From: Paracoccus albicereus
Lineage (GTDB): Bacteria; Pseudomonadota; Alphaproteobacteria; Rhodobacterales; Rhodobacteraceae
Direction of reading: 5' to 3'
DNA length: 64,000 nt
NCBI RefSeq assembly: GCF_024359525.1
Contig: NZ_JAKZEU010000006.1
Span: 116,661 to 180,660, forward strand
The stretch's first letter is position 1. Every line of letters starts with the position of its first letter. Position numbers and translations under genes: made by a program. The notes under the pieces are model-generated. The model searched no databases, was not told the origin of the DNA, and saw only the letters and a program-made list of their open reading frames with translations. This document shows, one piece after another, positions 15,310-28,248 of this stretch.

Positions 15310-16571
15310 CAGCCGGCGACCTTGCCCAGAACCAGGCTCGCATTGGTTCCGCCGAAGCCGAAGCTGTTCGACAGCGCCACATCGACCTTGCGCCGCACCG
15401 CCGCGTTCGCCGCCAGATCGAGCACCGGCTCGACAGCCGGATCGTCCAGGTTGATCGTCGGCGGGCAGATCTGATCGCGGATGGCGAGGATGCAGAAGAT
15501 CGCCTCGACCGCGCCCGCTGCGCCCAGCAGGTGCCCGATGCTCGACTTGGTCGACGACATCACGACATCCTTGGCGTGATCGCCCAGCAGCCGCTCGACA
15601 GCGCCAAGCTCGATCGTGTCGGCCATCGTGCTGGTCCCGTGCGCGTTGATATAGTCGATCCGGTCCGCCTCGATCCCGGCCGAGCGCAGCGCGTTCTTCA
15701 TCGCCCGGAAGCCGCCATCGCCATCCTCGCTGGGTGCGGTGATGTGATAGGCGTCGCCAGACAGCCCATAGCCCAGCACCTCGGCATAGATCGTGGCCCC
15801 GCGCGCTTTCGCGTGTTCGTATTCCTCTAGCACGACGACGCCGGCGCCTTCGCCCATCACGAAGCCATCGCGGTCGTTGTCATAGGGCCGGCTTGCGGCC
15901 TTGGGATCATCCGCGCGCTTGGTGGACAGCGCCTTGCAGGCGTTGAACCCGGCGATCCCGATCTCGCTGATCGGCGCCTCGGCCCCGCCCGCGACCATCA
16001 CGTCGGCATCGCCGAGCGCGATCAGCCGCGCCGCATCCCCGATGGCATGGGCGCCCGTCGAACAGGCGGTGACGACCGCATGGTTCGGCCCCTTGAAGCC
16101 GAAGCGGATGCTGACCTGCCCGGATACGAGGTTGATCAGCGCGCCCGGAATGAAGAAGGGAGAAACCCGCTTCGGCCCGCGCTCCTTGATCAGGACCGCC
16201 GTTTCCGCGATCGAGGTCAGACCGCCGATCCCGGACCCAATCATCACGCCCGTGCGCTCGCGATCCTCGTCCGTTTCGGGCTTCCAGCCGCTGTCCTCGA
16301 CCGCCTGCTGGGCAGCGGCCATCCCGTACAGGATGAAATCATCGACCTTGCGTCGGTCCTTCGGCTCCATCCAGTCGTCGGGATTGAAGCTGCCGTCGCT
16401 GCCGTCGCCAAACGGGATTTCGCAGGCGTATTTCGTGACCACGTTCTCGGGGTCGAAACGCGTGATCGTGCCGGCACCGGACTCGCCCTTCAGCAGCCGA
16501 TCCCACACATGTTCCACACCCGATCCCAGCGGCGTGACCAATCCCAGCCCGGTGACAACGACCCTGCGCAT
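15309..16571 (-). CDS. fabF: 3-oxoacyl-ACP synthase II FabF
   Basis: 420 aa, beta-ketoacyl-ACP synthase II, the condensing enzyme of fatty-acid elongation. The Cys-His-His triad is visible: Cys170 in TACSTGAHA, His311 in NAHGTST and His347 in SSIGHLLGAAG. The ATG at 16571 is chosen because the protein begins MRRVVVTGLG as usual and has GTGAGG upstream; the frame extends further but without family similarity. In many relatives acpP lies just upstream, but here the next gene is a LysR regulator 150 bp away. It is coupled to mltG. Confidence 0.96.
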   Translation of the reverse strand: MRRVVVTGLGLVTPLGSGVEHVWDRLLKGESGAGTITRFDPENVVTKYACEIPFGDGSDGSFNPDDWMEPKDRRKVDDFILYGMAAAQQAVEDSGWKPETDEDRERTGVMIGSGIGGLTSIAETAVLIKERGPKRVSPFFIPGALINLVSGQVSIRFGFKGPNHAVVTACSTGAHAIGDAARLIALGDADVMVAGGAEAPISEIGIAGFNACKALSTKRADDPKAASRPYDNDRDGFVMGEGAGVVVLEEYEHAKARGATIYAEVLGYGLSGDAYHITAPSEDGDGGFRAMKNALRSAGIEADRIDYINAHGTSTMADTIELGAVERLLGDHAKDVVMSSTKSSIGHLLGAAGAVEAIFCILAIRDQICPPTINLDDPAVEPVLDLAANAAVRRKVDVALSNSFGFGGTNASLVLGKVAG

Positions 16572-16722
16572 ATGCCCGATCCTCACTTTGTTCTTTTGAA
16601 AACCTGATACACGCGGGTCGCAAAGGGCGCAACGACGCGCTGGCCGCAAAACCGGGACCCGCTGGGCCGCATTCCGCCCATTGCCCTGGAATCGGCGCGG
16701 TTTGCGGCCGTGAACAGACGCG

Positions 16723-17589
16723 TCACGCCGCCACGCGGGCCTCGTCCTGAACCGCACGGCGCAGATAGCCACCGAACTCGCCTGCCATCGCGGCGACCTT
16801 GCCCTTGGTCAGATACATGTTCAGCGACGCCGAGGGCAGCGGCGGCAGAGCGCCCCCGTGGTCGATCCGCTGCAGACCCTCGCGGGTATGCGTGCGCAGC
16901 AGGATGTTCACCCCCTGGTCGGCAGCCGTCATCATCAGGTTTCGCTCGCAACTGCCGACGCCCGAGGCGTGCTGCCATGCGATCCCGGCGCGGTTCAGCG
17001 CGGCGGTCCCCATGTGAAGGAACGCGCACCACAAGGCGTTGGTCAGCATCAAGGGCCGCTGCCGCCACGCGGTGCCATCGACCGCACCGACCCAGACCAG
17101 CGGGATCGTCATCAACACCGTGCCGTCCATCCCGCAATCCGCCTCGGTCGTCAGGATCACGTCCAGCTCACCCTGCTCGAACTGCTTCAGCAACGCGACG
17201 CTCGCGCCGTCGTTCAACACGATCTCGACGTTCGGATGCGCTTCGCGGAAACGCCGCACCGCCTGCGTCAGGTGCAGCGGCGGCCAATCCGTCGTCAGCC
17301 CCACCCGCAGCCTGCAATCCGGCGTCACGCCGGTGAACCGCGCAATGATCGCGTCGTTCTGGGCGACGAGCTTGCGGCTTTCTGTCAGCAGCAGTTGCGC
17401 GAATTCGCTGAGCACGATGCCCCGTCCCTGCTTTTCCAGCAGCGGTCGGGCAAAGACTTCCTCCAGCCGCTTGATCTGCATCGACAGCGCGCTTTGCGTC
17501 ATGTTCAACGCCTCGGCCGCGCGAGTGACGGCGCCATATTCCGCCACAGCCTGAAGCGAGCGCAGGGTGGCGATATCCAGGTTCCGCAT
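16723..17589 (-). CDS. LysR-family transcriptional regulator divergent from DUF1127 gene
   Basis: 288 aa from ATG 17589 (GAGGATTGGGCA upstream). The N-terminal winged helix-turn-helix is clear (LRSLQAVAEYGAVTRAAEALNMTQSALSMQIKRLEE, residues about 8-45, cited for its pattern), followed by a periplasmic-binding-type co-inducer domain. A longer frame to ATG 17628 has no good ribosome binding site. It is transcribed away from the small DUF1127 gene, with two N7-spaced palindromes in the shared intergenic region, so autoregulation and control of that gene are likely. The ligand is unknown. Confidence 0.9.
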   Translation of the reverse strand: MRNLDIATLRSLQAVAEYGAVTRAAEALNMTQSALSMQIKRLEEVFARPLLEKQGRGIVLSEFAQLLLTESRKLVAQNDAIIARFTGVTPDCRLRVGLTTDWPPLHLTQAVRRFREAHPNVEIVLNDGASVALLKQFEQGELDVILTTEADCGMDGTVLMTIPLVWVGAVDGTAWRQRPLMLTNALWCAFLHMGTAALNRAGIAWQHASGVGSCERNLMMTAADQGVNILLRTHTREGLQRIDHGGALPPLPSASLNMYLTKGKVAAMAGEFGGYLRRAVQDEARVAA

Positions 17590-17621
17590 TGCCCAATCCT
17601 CGTGATGCCTGGGATCAAAAT

Positions 17622-17690
17622 CATTCATTTTACGAATGTGCTAAGCAATCCCATCATATCACTAAAGACGATCAATGAAAGACAATCATT
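17622..17690. promoter_or_regulatory. Two N7-spaced palindromes between LysR and DUF1127 genes
   Basis: CATTC-N7-GAATG at 17622-17638 and AATGA-N7-TCATT at 17674-17690. Both have 5-bp arms and a 7-bp spacer, and their centres are 52 bp apart, close to five helical turns. This fits a LysR tetramer binding two sites on the same face of DNA. The first is immediately upstream of the regulator gene, the second about 45 bp upstream of the DUF1127 start. Confidence 0.5.
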
Positions 17691-17730
17691 CATCGATGCT
17701 GATGATACGATTGATCAGGAGGATTGAACG

Positions 17731-17967
17731 ATGACGACCCGCTCGACCGCGCTTCTGCGCGTTGTGACCGGCACGGGGATCATTCCACGGCCGCGCTGGC
17801 TGGAACGCGTGCTGACTGCCTTCGATGTCCGGAAAAGCCGCATCGACCTTGGCCGGCTGACCGACCAGCAGCTGCAAGATATCGGGCTGACCCGCGAACA
17901 GGTTGCGGCGGAAATCCGTCGCAATGCCTGGGACGCGCCGGAATACTTCCGCGCCCGGACATGCTGA
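17731..17967 (+). CDS. DUF1127 small protein
   Basis: 78 aa with a C-terminal DUF1127 domain (about residues 40-70, RLTDQQLQDIGLTREQVAAE), an Arg-rich small domain common in Rhodobacterales. Some DUF1127 proteins influence RNA turnover or phosphate/nitrogen stress responses (general knowledge, not specific to this one). A strong AGGAGGATTGAACG ribosome binding site precedes the ATG. Divergent from the LysR gene. Confidence 0.88.
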   Translation: MTTRSTALLRVVTGTGIIPRPRWLERVLTAFDVRKSRIDLGRLTDQQLQDIGLTREQVAAEIRRNAWDAPEYFRARTC

Positions 17968-18006
17968 CCTAGCCGCCTCCGCCGCGTAGCGTGGTGGCGG
18001 GGGCGC

Positions 18007-21212
<3,206 letters not shown>

Positions 21213-23297
21213 CTATGGACGGGTAAACAGGGTGACGGAACGGGCGGCGATGTCCGCCTGCGGTTCCGCCTCGGGTGCAGGTTCGTCATCGGGCGCGGCG
21301 GTGTCCAGCGCGCGCAGCCAGGGGCCATCGGGCAGCGTGACAGCGGTCGCTTCACCGGAATTCAGGCAGACATAGACCTCGGCCGCGCCGGTATCCTCGT
21401 CGCTTTCGGCCGAGCCGCGGATGACGGCGCACAGCGCGCGGAAGTTCGGGTCGTGCCAGTCCGCCTCCGTCGGATGCCGGCCATCGGCGCGGTGCCATTC
21501 CAGATCGGGCAGCCCGTCCTGCGGCCGGATCCGGCTGTGCAGGAAGCCGCGCTGACGCAGCACCGGCTGCGCGCGGCGCAGGGCGGTCAGGCGGGCGACG
21601 AAATCGGTCAGCCCCTGATCGCCGGGCCAGTCGAGCCAGGTCGTCTCGTTATCCTGCGCATAGGCGTTGTTGTTGCCGCCCTGGCTGTGGCCCATCTCGT
21701 CGCCGGCCAGCAGCATCGGTACGCCCTGGGACAGGAACACCGTCGCCAGCATGTTGCGCTTTCGCTGGGCTCGGGCGGCGTTGATCCCGGCATCCTCGGT
21801 CGGTCCCTCGGAACCCAGGTTGTCGCTGAAATTGGCGTGGTGCCCGTCGCGGTTCTGTTCGCCGTTCGCCTCGTTGTGCTTGCCGGCATAGCTGACCGCA
21901 TCGTTCAGCGTGAAGCCGTCATGGCAGGCGACGAAGTTGACGCTGCTCGACGCAGACCTGCCATCGTGGTCGAACACCTCGGCCGAGCCCAGAAGCCGCT
22001 TGGCAAGGGCCGCGGGCGTCCCGGCGTCGCCGCGCCAGAACCGGCGCACATCGTCGCGAAAGCGGTCGTTCCATTCCATGAACGGCACCGGAAACTGGCC
22101 CAGCCGGTAGCCGCCCGGCCCGATGTCCCACGGCTCGGCGATCAGCTTCACCCGCGCCAGCACCGGGTCCTGCCGGATCGCGTCGAGAAACCCTGTCGCG
22201 AACCCGTCCCGACCGCGGGTCAGTTCGCTCGCCAGATCGAAGCGGAAGCCGTCCACGCCCATCACCTCGGTCCAGTAGCGCAGGCTGTCCATGACCAGTC
22301 GCAGCACGGCGGGATGGGTCAGGTTCAGCGCGTTTCCGGTACCGGTATGGTTGACGTAATGCCGGCCGGTTCCGCTGAGATGATAGTAACTCGCGTTGTC
22401 GAGACCGCGGAACGACAGTGTTGGCCCCTTCTCGTCACCCTCGCCCGAATGGTTGTAGACGACGTCGAGGATCACCTCGATTCCGTCGCGATGCAGCGCG
22501 TCCACCATCGCCCGGAACTCGGCGACCGGGTCGCCGCTGCCGTAACGCGCGGCCGGCGTGAAGAAGCCGATCGTCTGATAGCCCCAGTAGTTCCGCAATC
22601 CACGGTTCACCAGAAACCGGTCGTCAAGGAAGGCGTGCACGGGCAGCAATTCCACCGCCGTCACGCCGATCCGGCGCAGATGCGCGCGCACGGGGTCGCT
22701 GGCCACGCCCGCATAGGTCCCGCGCTGATCCTGCGGAATTTCGGGGTGACGCATGGTCAGACCGCGGACATGCGCCTCGTAGATCACGCTGTCGCGTGCG
22801 GGCGTCAGCGGTGGCACGGCCTCCAGCGCGGGCAGCGCCGCGCAAACCACGCATTTCGGCACGAACGGTGCGCTGTCGCGCGTGTCGAAGGACAGATCGC
22901 CCTCGGGATCATCCATCGTGAAGCCGTAAAGCGCGTCGTCCCAGACGATCTCGCCGTCGAGCGACCTTGCATAAGGGTCGATCAGCAGCTTGTTGACGTT
23001 GAAGCGGTGCCCTTCGTGCGGCGCATAAGGCCCGTCGGCGCGAAGCCCATAGCGCGCGCCGGCCTGCAATCCGGGCACGAAACCGTGCCAGACGTCCCCG
23101 TCGCGCGCAGGCAGGCGCAGCCGCGTTTCGGCGCCGGTGGCATCGAACAGGCACAGGTCGATCGCCGTGGCGTTGGCGGAAAAGACGGCGATGTTCACGC
23201 CCTCGTCGGTGACGGTGGCGCCCATCGGCCAGGGACGTCCGGCGCGGATGGTCAGATCGGCAGGCAAGCCCGCGGCGGGTTTTCGGCTGTGGTTCAA
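21213..23297 (-). CDS. glgX: Glycogen debranching enzyme GlgX
   Basis: 694 aa, GH13 isoamylase-type debranching enzyme that removes the short alpha-1,6 branches left by phosphorylase. The N-terminal CBM48 (PMGATVTDEGVNIAVFSANAT region, short quote: GVNIAVFSA) is followed by the barrel with catalytic Asp in GFRFDLASEL, Glu in LIAEPWDIG and Asp in CHDGFTLND. The best start is a TTG at 23297 that overlaps the glgA stop as TTGA, because the CBM48 begins before the first in-frame ATG. Translation is therefore likely coupled to glgA. Confidence 0.94.
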   Translation of the reverse strand: MNHSRKPAAGLPADLTIRAGRPWPMGATVTDEGVNIAVFSANATAIDLCLFDATGAETRLRLPARDGDVWHGFVPGLQAGARYGLRADGPYAPHEGHRFNVNKLLIDPYARSLDGEIVWDDALYGFTMDDPEGDLSFDTRDSAPFVPKCVVCAALPALEAVPPLTPARDSVIYEAHVRGLTMRHPEIPQDQRGTYAGVASDPVRAHLRRIGVTAVELLPVHAFLDDRFLVNRGLRNYWGYQTIGFFTPAARYGSGDPVAEFRAMVDALHRDGIEVILDVVYNHSGEGDEKGPTLSFRGLDNASYYHLSGTGRHYVNHTGTGNALNLTHPAVLRLVMDSLRYWTEVMGVDGFRFDLASELTRGRDGFATGFLDAIRQDPVLARVKLIAEPWDIGPGGYRLGQFPVPFMEWNDRFRDDVRRFWRGDAGTPAALAKRLLGSAEVFDHDGRSASSSVNFVACHDGFTLNDAVSYAGKHNEANGEQNRDGHHANFSDNLGSEGPTEDAGINAARAQRKRNMLATVFLSQGVPMLLAGDEMGHSQGGNNNAYAQDNETTWLDWPGDQGLTDFVARLTALRRAQPVLRQRGFLHSRIRPQDGLPDLEWHRADGRHPTEADWHDPNFRALCAVIRGSAESDEDTGAAEVYVCLNSGEATAVTLPDGPWLRALDTAAPDDEPAPEAEPQADIAARSVTLFTRP

Positions 23298-24733
23298 GAC
23301 ATCAACGATCGGTAAAGCGCGGCGTAACGAGCGGCGGGTTCACCCCAGCCGACCGGCGCCTTCATCGCCCGTTTGACCAGGGCCGTCCAGCCGCGCTGAT
23401 CCGCATGAAGTCGTGACAGCTGACGCAATGCGCCGGTCAGCGCGATCTGATCGACCGGGTGAAAGCTGATCCCGGTCGAGGCCTTCGCCGCCAGCGACGC
23501 CGGCGTCGTCCCGATCACCGCGTCGTTCAGCCCCCCGGTCGCCGCGACCAGCGGCACCGTGCCGTAGCGCAGCCCGTACATCTGGGTCAGCCCGCAGGGT
23601 TCGAACCGCGATGGCACCAGCACGGCGTCGCCGCCCCCGAACAAGCGGTGGCTCAGCGCCTCGTCATAGCCGATGCGGACCCCCATCCGGTCGGGGAAGC
23701 GCCCGGCCAGCGCGATCATCTCTGCTTCCAGCCGGGGATCGCCCGAGCCCAGCAGCACCAGCCCGCCGCCCTGATCGAGAAAACCGGGCAGCGCACGGGC
23801 CAGAAGGTCGATCCCCTTCTGCTCGGTCAGGCGGCTGACCACGATAGCCAGAGGCCCGGGCACATGGCCCAGCCCGAACTCGGCGATCAGACGGGCGCGG
23901 TTCTCGGCCTTGCCGTTCAGGTCGGCGGCGGAATAGGGCGCGATGTCCGGATCGGTCTCGGGCGACCAGATTCTGTCGTCCACCCCGTTGAGGATACCGT
24001 GCAGATCGCCCGCCCGTGCGGCCAGCACGCCCTGCAGGCCCATGCCGAATTCCGGCCGCATCAGCTCTTCTGCATAGGTGGGCGAGACGGTGGTGATCGC
24101 GTCCGCCGTCACCAGCCCCGCCTTCAGGGCCGAGATGCCGCCGTAATATTCCAGCGCATCGCTGGTGAATTGTGATTGCGGCAGGCGCAGCGCCCGCAGG
24201 CGTTCGGCGGGCGCGAAGCCCTGAAAGGCGACGTTGTGGATCGTCATCACCGAATGCGCGGCACCGCCTTCTCCGCCGCCACCATAGTGCAGATAGGCGG
24301 GTGCTAGCCCCGCCTGCCAGTCATGCGCGTGCATGAGATGCGGGACCCAGCCGTCCGTGCCCGCGCCCATCGCAAGCTGCGCCCCGGCCCAGGACAGGGC
24401 CGCGAAACGCTCGGCATTGTCGATGTAGTCGCCCTGCGGCCCCGAATAGGGCCCGCCCGGCCGGTCGAACAGATGCGGCGCATCCAGCAGCAGCAGATCC
24501 AGACCGGCAGCCTTGCCGCTCAGAACGCGACCCGGCCCGCCGAACAGGTCCCGCTCACCCCAGATCTCGCGCGCGCCTTCCAGTCGCTCGGTCAGCCCGG
24601 GATAGGCCGGGATCAGGACCCGCATCTCGATCCCCAGCGGCGCCAGCGCGGCAGGCAGCGCGCCGACCACATCGGCGAGCCCCCCTGTCTTGACCAGCGG
24701 TACGCATTCGGAGGCGACGGACAGGACGCGCAT
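23294..24733 (-). CDS. glgA: Glycogen synthase GlgA (ADP-glucose)
   Basis: 479 aa, GT5 starch/glycogen synthase that adds glucose from ADP-glucose to alpha-1,4-glucan. The N-terminal ADP-glucose-binding motif KTGGLADVVGALP (Lys15) and the C-terminal PSRFEPCGLTQMYGLRYGT region (catalytic Glu in FEPCGL) are clear. The ATG at 24733 begins MRVLSVASE as in homologues; the frame extends upstream into glgC without similarity. It starts 5 bp after the glgC stop and overlaps glgX. Confidence 0.96.
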   Translation of the reverse strand: MRVLSVASECVPLVKTGGLADVVGALPAALAPLGIEMRVLIPAYPGLTERLEGAREIWGERDLFGGPGRVLSGKAAGLDLLLLDAPHLFDRPGGPYSGPQGDYIDNAERFAALSWAGAQLAMGAGTDGWVPHLMHAHDWQAGLAPAYLHYGGGGEGGAAHSVMTIHNVAFQGFAPAERLRALRLPQSQFTSDALEYYGGISALKAGLVTADAITTVSPTYAEELMRPEFGMGLQGVLAARAGDLHGILNGVDDRIWSPETDPDIAPYSAADLNGKAENRARLIAEFGLGHVPGPLAIVVSRLTEQKGIDLLARALPGFLDQGGGLVLLGSGDPRLEAEMIALAGRFPDRMGVRIGYDEALSHRLFGGGDAVLVPSRFEPCGLTQMYGLRYGTVPLVAATGGLNDAVIGTTPASLAAKASTGISFHPVDQIALTGALRQLSRLHADQRGWTALVKRAMKAPVGWGEPAARYAALYRSLMS

Positions 24734-24738
24734 CGCCG

Positions 24739-26010
24739 CTATCCCAGCTTCGCCGCGCGGGCGTCGATCATCTCCTGCGTGATCAACACGATGCCGTTCT
24801 CGCTGCGCCGGAACCACTTGCCGTCCTCATCCGGGTCCTCGCCCACGACCAGCCCTTCGGGAATGATCACGCCGCGGTCGATTACGCAGTTCTTCAACTG
24901 CGATTTGCGGCCGACCTGCGCGTAGGGCAGCACCACCGCATATTCGAGGGTCGAGAAGGAATGCGCCCGAACCCCCGTGAACAGCAGCGAATTCTTCACG
25001 TCCGAGCCAGAGACGATGCAGTCGCCCGCGACCAGCGAGCTTACGGCCATGCCGCGCCGCCCTTCCTCGTCGTGGATGAACTTCGCCGGCGGAACCAGTT
25101 CGGCATAGGTCCAGATCGGCCAGGTGTTGTCGTAGATATCCAGCTTGGGGACGAAATCCGTCAGGTCGATATTGGCCTGCCAGAAGGCGTCGATCGTGCC
25201 GACGTCGCGCCAGTAAGGCTCCTCCTCCAGCCCGGACCGCACGCAGCTTTCCGAAAAGCGGTGCGCCATCGCCTTGCCGTTCTTGACGATGTCTGGGATC
25301 AGATCGTGACCGAAATCGTGGCTGGAATTGGGGTCCTCGGCATCGCGGATCAGCAGATCGCGCAGGAAATCCCAGTCGAAGACATAGATCCCCATAGAGG
25401 CCAGCGTGTGATCGGGATCGCCCGGCATCCCCGGCGGGTCCTTGGGCTTTTCCAGAAACGCGGTGATCCGGCCGTCATCGGCGATATCCATGACGCCGAA
25501 GGCGCTGGCCTCGGCGCGTGGCACGGTCAGGCAGCCGATGGTCACGTCCGCGCCGCTGTCCACATGCGCGGCCAGCATGATCTCGTAATCCATCTTGTAG
25601 ATATGGTCGCCGGCCAGGACGATGATGTATTTCACACCGTAGCTGTCCACGATGTCGATGTTCTGCGTCACCGCATCGGCGGTCCCCAGATACCACTTGT
25701 TCTCGGCGACCCGCTGGCTGGCGGGCAGGATGTCGAGATATTCGTTCCGCTCGGCCCGGAAGAAGGACCAGCCGCGCTGCATGTGGCGGATCAGGCTGTG
25801 AGCCTTGTATTGCGTGGCGATCGCCATCTTGCGGATGCCTGAATTCAGCGCGTTCGACAGCGCGAAATCGATGATCCGCGTCTTGCCGCCGAAATAGACG
25901 GCGGGCTTGGCGCGCTTGTCCGTCAGCTCTTTCAGGCGCGACCCGCGCCCACCCGCCAGCACGAAGGCCATCGCCTGCGACGACAGCCGCCTGTTCGGTC
26001 CGTGATCCAT
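24739..26010 (-). CDS. glgC: ADP-glucose pyrophosphorylase GlgC
   Basis: 423 aa, makes ADP-glucose from ATP and glucose-1-phosphate, the committed and allosterically controlled step of glycogen synthesis. The nucleotide-binding [18 protein letters not shown] motif lies near residues 20-37, and a left-handed beta-helix fills the C-terminal third. ATG 26010 is preceded by GGGAGGGGATTGGG. Homologues from related phototrophs respond to fructose-6-phosphate and pyruvate (family knowledge). It lies between glgB and glgA in the operon. Confidence 0.96.
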   Translation of the reverse strand: MDHGPNRRLSSQAMAFVLAGGRGSRLKELTDKRAKPAVYFGGKTRIIDFALSNALNSGIRKMAIATQYKAHSLIRHMQRGWSFFRAERNEYLDILPASQRVAENKWYLGTADAVTQNIDIVDSYGVKYIIVLAGDHIYKMDYEIMLAAHVDSGADVTIGCLTVPRAEASAFGVMDIADDGRITAFLEKPKDPPGMPGDPDHTLASMGIYVFDWDFLRDLLIRDAEDPNSSHDFGHDLIPDIVKNGKAMAHRFSESCVRSGLEEEPYWRDVGTIDAFWQANIDLTDFVPKLDIYDNTWPIWTYAELVPPAKFIHDEEGRRGMAVSSLVAGDCIVSGSDVKNSLLFTGVRAHSFSTLEYAVVLPYAQVGRKSQLKNCVIDRGVIIPEGLVVGEDPDEDGKWFRRSENGIVLITQEMIDARAAKLG

Positions 26011-26024
26011 CCCAATCCCCTCCC

Positions 26025-28205
26025 TTACGCGTGCCGTTTGAAAAACAGGACCGACAGCGGCGGCAGCACCACTGTGGCCGATTGCGCCTGCCCGTGCCAA
26101 TCGGTCGGCTCGGTCGTCACGGTGCCGTTCGTGCGCCCGCCGCCGCCGTATTCACCGGCGTCCGAGTTGAGCATCTCCTCCCACATCCCCGCTTCCGGAA
26201 AGCCCAACCGATAATCGCGCTGCACCGGCGTCAGGTTCGCGACGACGACGACCGGCGCGTCGCCCGACTCGCCGCGACGAACGAAGGCGAGAACGGAATT
26301 TTCGGAATCCCCCGCCTCGATCCAGGCGAAGCCTTCGGGGCGGCTGTCGTGGCGATAAAGCGCGGGCGTGTCGCGATAGAGCGTGTTCAGCGCCCGCACC
26401 CATGCCTGCACGCCTTTGTGCGGCGCTTCCGCCTCCAGATGCCAGTCGAGGCTCTGGTTGTGGTTCCACTCGCGACCCTGTGCGAACTCCTGGCCCATGA
26501 ACAGCAGCTTCTTGCCCGGATGGCCCCACATGAAGCCGTAATAGGCGCGCAGGTTGGCGAATTTCTCCCAGTCGTTGCCGGGCATCTTGCCCAGCATCGA
26601 GCCCTTGCCGTGGACCACCTCGTCATGGCTGATCGGCAGGATGAAATTTTCCGAGAACGCATAGACCAGCCCGAAGGTCAGCTGGCCGTGATGATGCTTG
26701 CGGTGGATCGGATCGCGCTGGAAATAGCTCAGCGTGTCGTTCATCCAGCCCATGTTCCATTTGAAGCCGAAGCCCAGACCCCCGTCATGAACGGGGCGCG
26801 ACACGCCGGGAAAGGCCGTCGATTCTTCGGCCACCGTCATCGCACCCGGCGCTTCGGCATAGGCCGCGACGTTCATCCCCTTCAAAAAGTCGATCGCTTC
26901 CAGGTTCTCGCGTCCGCCGAACTTGTTGGGGACCCACTCGCCGTCCTTGCGCGAATAGTCGCGGTAGAGCATCGAGGCGACAGCGTCCACGCGCAGCCCG
27001 TCGACGTGGTATTCTTCCAGCCAGTACAGGGCGTTGGCGGTCAGGTAATTGCAAACCTCGGTGCGCCCGTAATTGTAGATCAGGGTGTTCCAGTCGATAT
27101 GGAACCCTTCCTTCGGATCGGCATGTTCGTACAGCGCGGTGCCGTCGAAATGCCCCAGGCCATGCGGATCGGTCGGAAAATGGCCCGGCACCCAGTCCAG
27201 GATCACGCCGATCCCTTCCTTGTGCGCCGCCTCGACGAAAGCCGCGAAATCCTGCGGCGTGCCGTGGCGGCTGGTCGGCGCGTAAAGGCCGACCGGCTGG
27301 TAACCCCATGATCCGTCAAACGGAAACTCACTGACCGGCATCAGCTCCAGATGCGTGAAGCCCATCCACTTGGCGTATTGCACAAGCTGATCGCCCAGTT
27401 CGGCATAGGACAGCATCCGGTCGCCCTGACCTCGCCGCCAGCTGCCCAGATGCACCTCATAGACCGAAGTCGGGGCATCGACCGATTGCGCCCGCGCGCG
27501 CATGTCCATCCAGGCACCGTCGTCCCACTGCGCCTGCCCCGCGCGGCGCACGATGGATGCCGTCGCCGGCGGATGTTCCGCGCCGAAGCCGCAGGGATCG
27601 GCCTTCAGCGGCTGGATCTTCCCGCCCGGTCCGCGGATCTCGTATTTGTAGGCCGCGCCCTCGCCGACACCGGGCAGGAACAATTCCCACACCCCTGTCG
27701 CGCCGCGGCGACGCATCGGGTGGGCCAGCCCATTCCACAGGTTGAACTCACCAACGACCGATACGCGTTCGGCATTCGGCGCCCAGACCGCGAAATGTGT
27801 GCCCGCGACGCCCTGATGATCGACCGGGTGGGCGCCCAGAACCTGCCACAGCTTGCGGTGGCTGCCTTCGCCCAGCAGGTATTCATCCATCTCGCCCAGG
27901 ACCGGGCCGAAGCGGTAGGGATCGTCCCACTCCCATTCGGTGCCGTCGGCAGACCGCGCGCGCAAGCGATATGGCCCGCCCGGAAAGGCGCCGCTGAACA
28001 CGCCCGGCGCGTCGGTCCCGCCGGTCAGTGCCACGGAATCGCCGCCCTCGGGCACCGCCCAGACCTGCACCGCGCCCGGAACCATCACGCTCAGCCGGCC
28101 GTCATGCCAACCCAGCACCGCGAAGGGATCGCCGTGCCGCCCCTCTGCCAGCGCGCGGGCAGAGGCCGGGTCGATCGCTTCTGTCTTCGCTTTGCCGGCC
28201 GCCAT
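26025..28205 (-). CDS. glgB: 1,4-alpha-glucan branching enzyme GlgB
   Basis: 726 aa, GH13_9 branching enzyme that creates alpha-1,6 branches. Layout: N-terminal domain (about 1-120), CBM48 (about 130-220, [18 protein letters not shown]), catalytic barrel with Asp in LRVDAVASM, Glu in VAEESTAFP and Asp in [10 protein letters not shown], and a C-terminal beta domain. The ribosome binding site GGGGAGGGGC precedes the ATG. It follows glgP by 43 bp. Length is as expected. Confidence 0.96.
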   Translation of the reverse strand: MAAGKAKTEAIDPASARALAEGRHGDPFAVLGWHDGRLSVMVPGAVQVWAVPEGGDSVALTGGTDAPGVFSGAFPGGPYRLRARSADGTEWEWDDPYRFGPVLGEMDEYLLGEGSHRKLWQVLGAHPVDHQGVAGTHFAVWAPNAERVSVVGEFNLWNGLAHPMRRRGATGVWELFLPGVGEGAAYKYEIRGPGGKIQPLKADPCGFGAEHPPATASIVRRAGQAQWDDGAWMDMRARAQSVDAPTSVYEVHLGSWRRGQGDRMLSYAELGDQLVQYAKWMGFTHLELMPVSEFPFDGSWGYQPVGLYAPTSRHGTPQDFAAFVEAAHKEGIGVILDWVPGHFPTDPHGLGHFDGTALYEHADPKEGFHIDWNTLIYNYGRTEVCNYLTANALYWLEEYHVDGLRVDAVASMLYRDYSRKDGEWVPNKFGGRENLEAIDFLKGMNVAAYAEAPGAMTVAEESTAFPGVSRPVHDGGLGFGFKWNMGWMNDTLSYFQRDPIHRKHHHGQLTFGLVYAFSENFILPISHDEVVHGKGSMLGKMPGNDWEKFANLRAYYGFMWGHPGKKLLFMGQEFAQGREWNHNQSLDWHLEAEAPHKGVQAWVRALNTLYRDTPALYRHDSRPEGFAWIEAGDSENSVLAFVRRGESGDAPVVVVANLTPVQRDYRLGFPEAGMWEEMLNSDAGEYGGGGRTNGTVTTEPTDWHGQAQSATVVLPPLSVLFFKRHA

Positions 28206-28248
28206 GTCGCCCCTCCCCAGGGTCGTCCCCTCTCGCGGCCCGCCAGGC

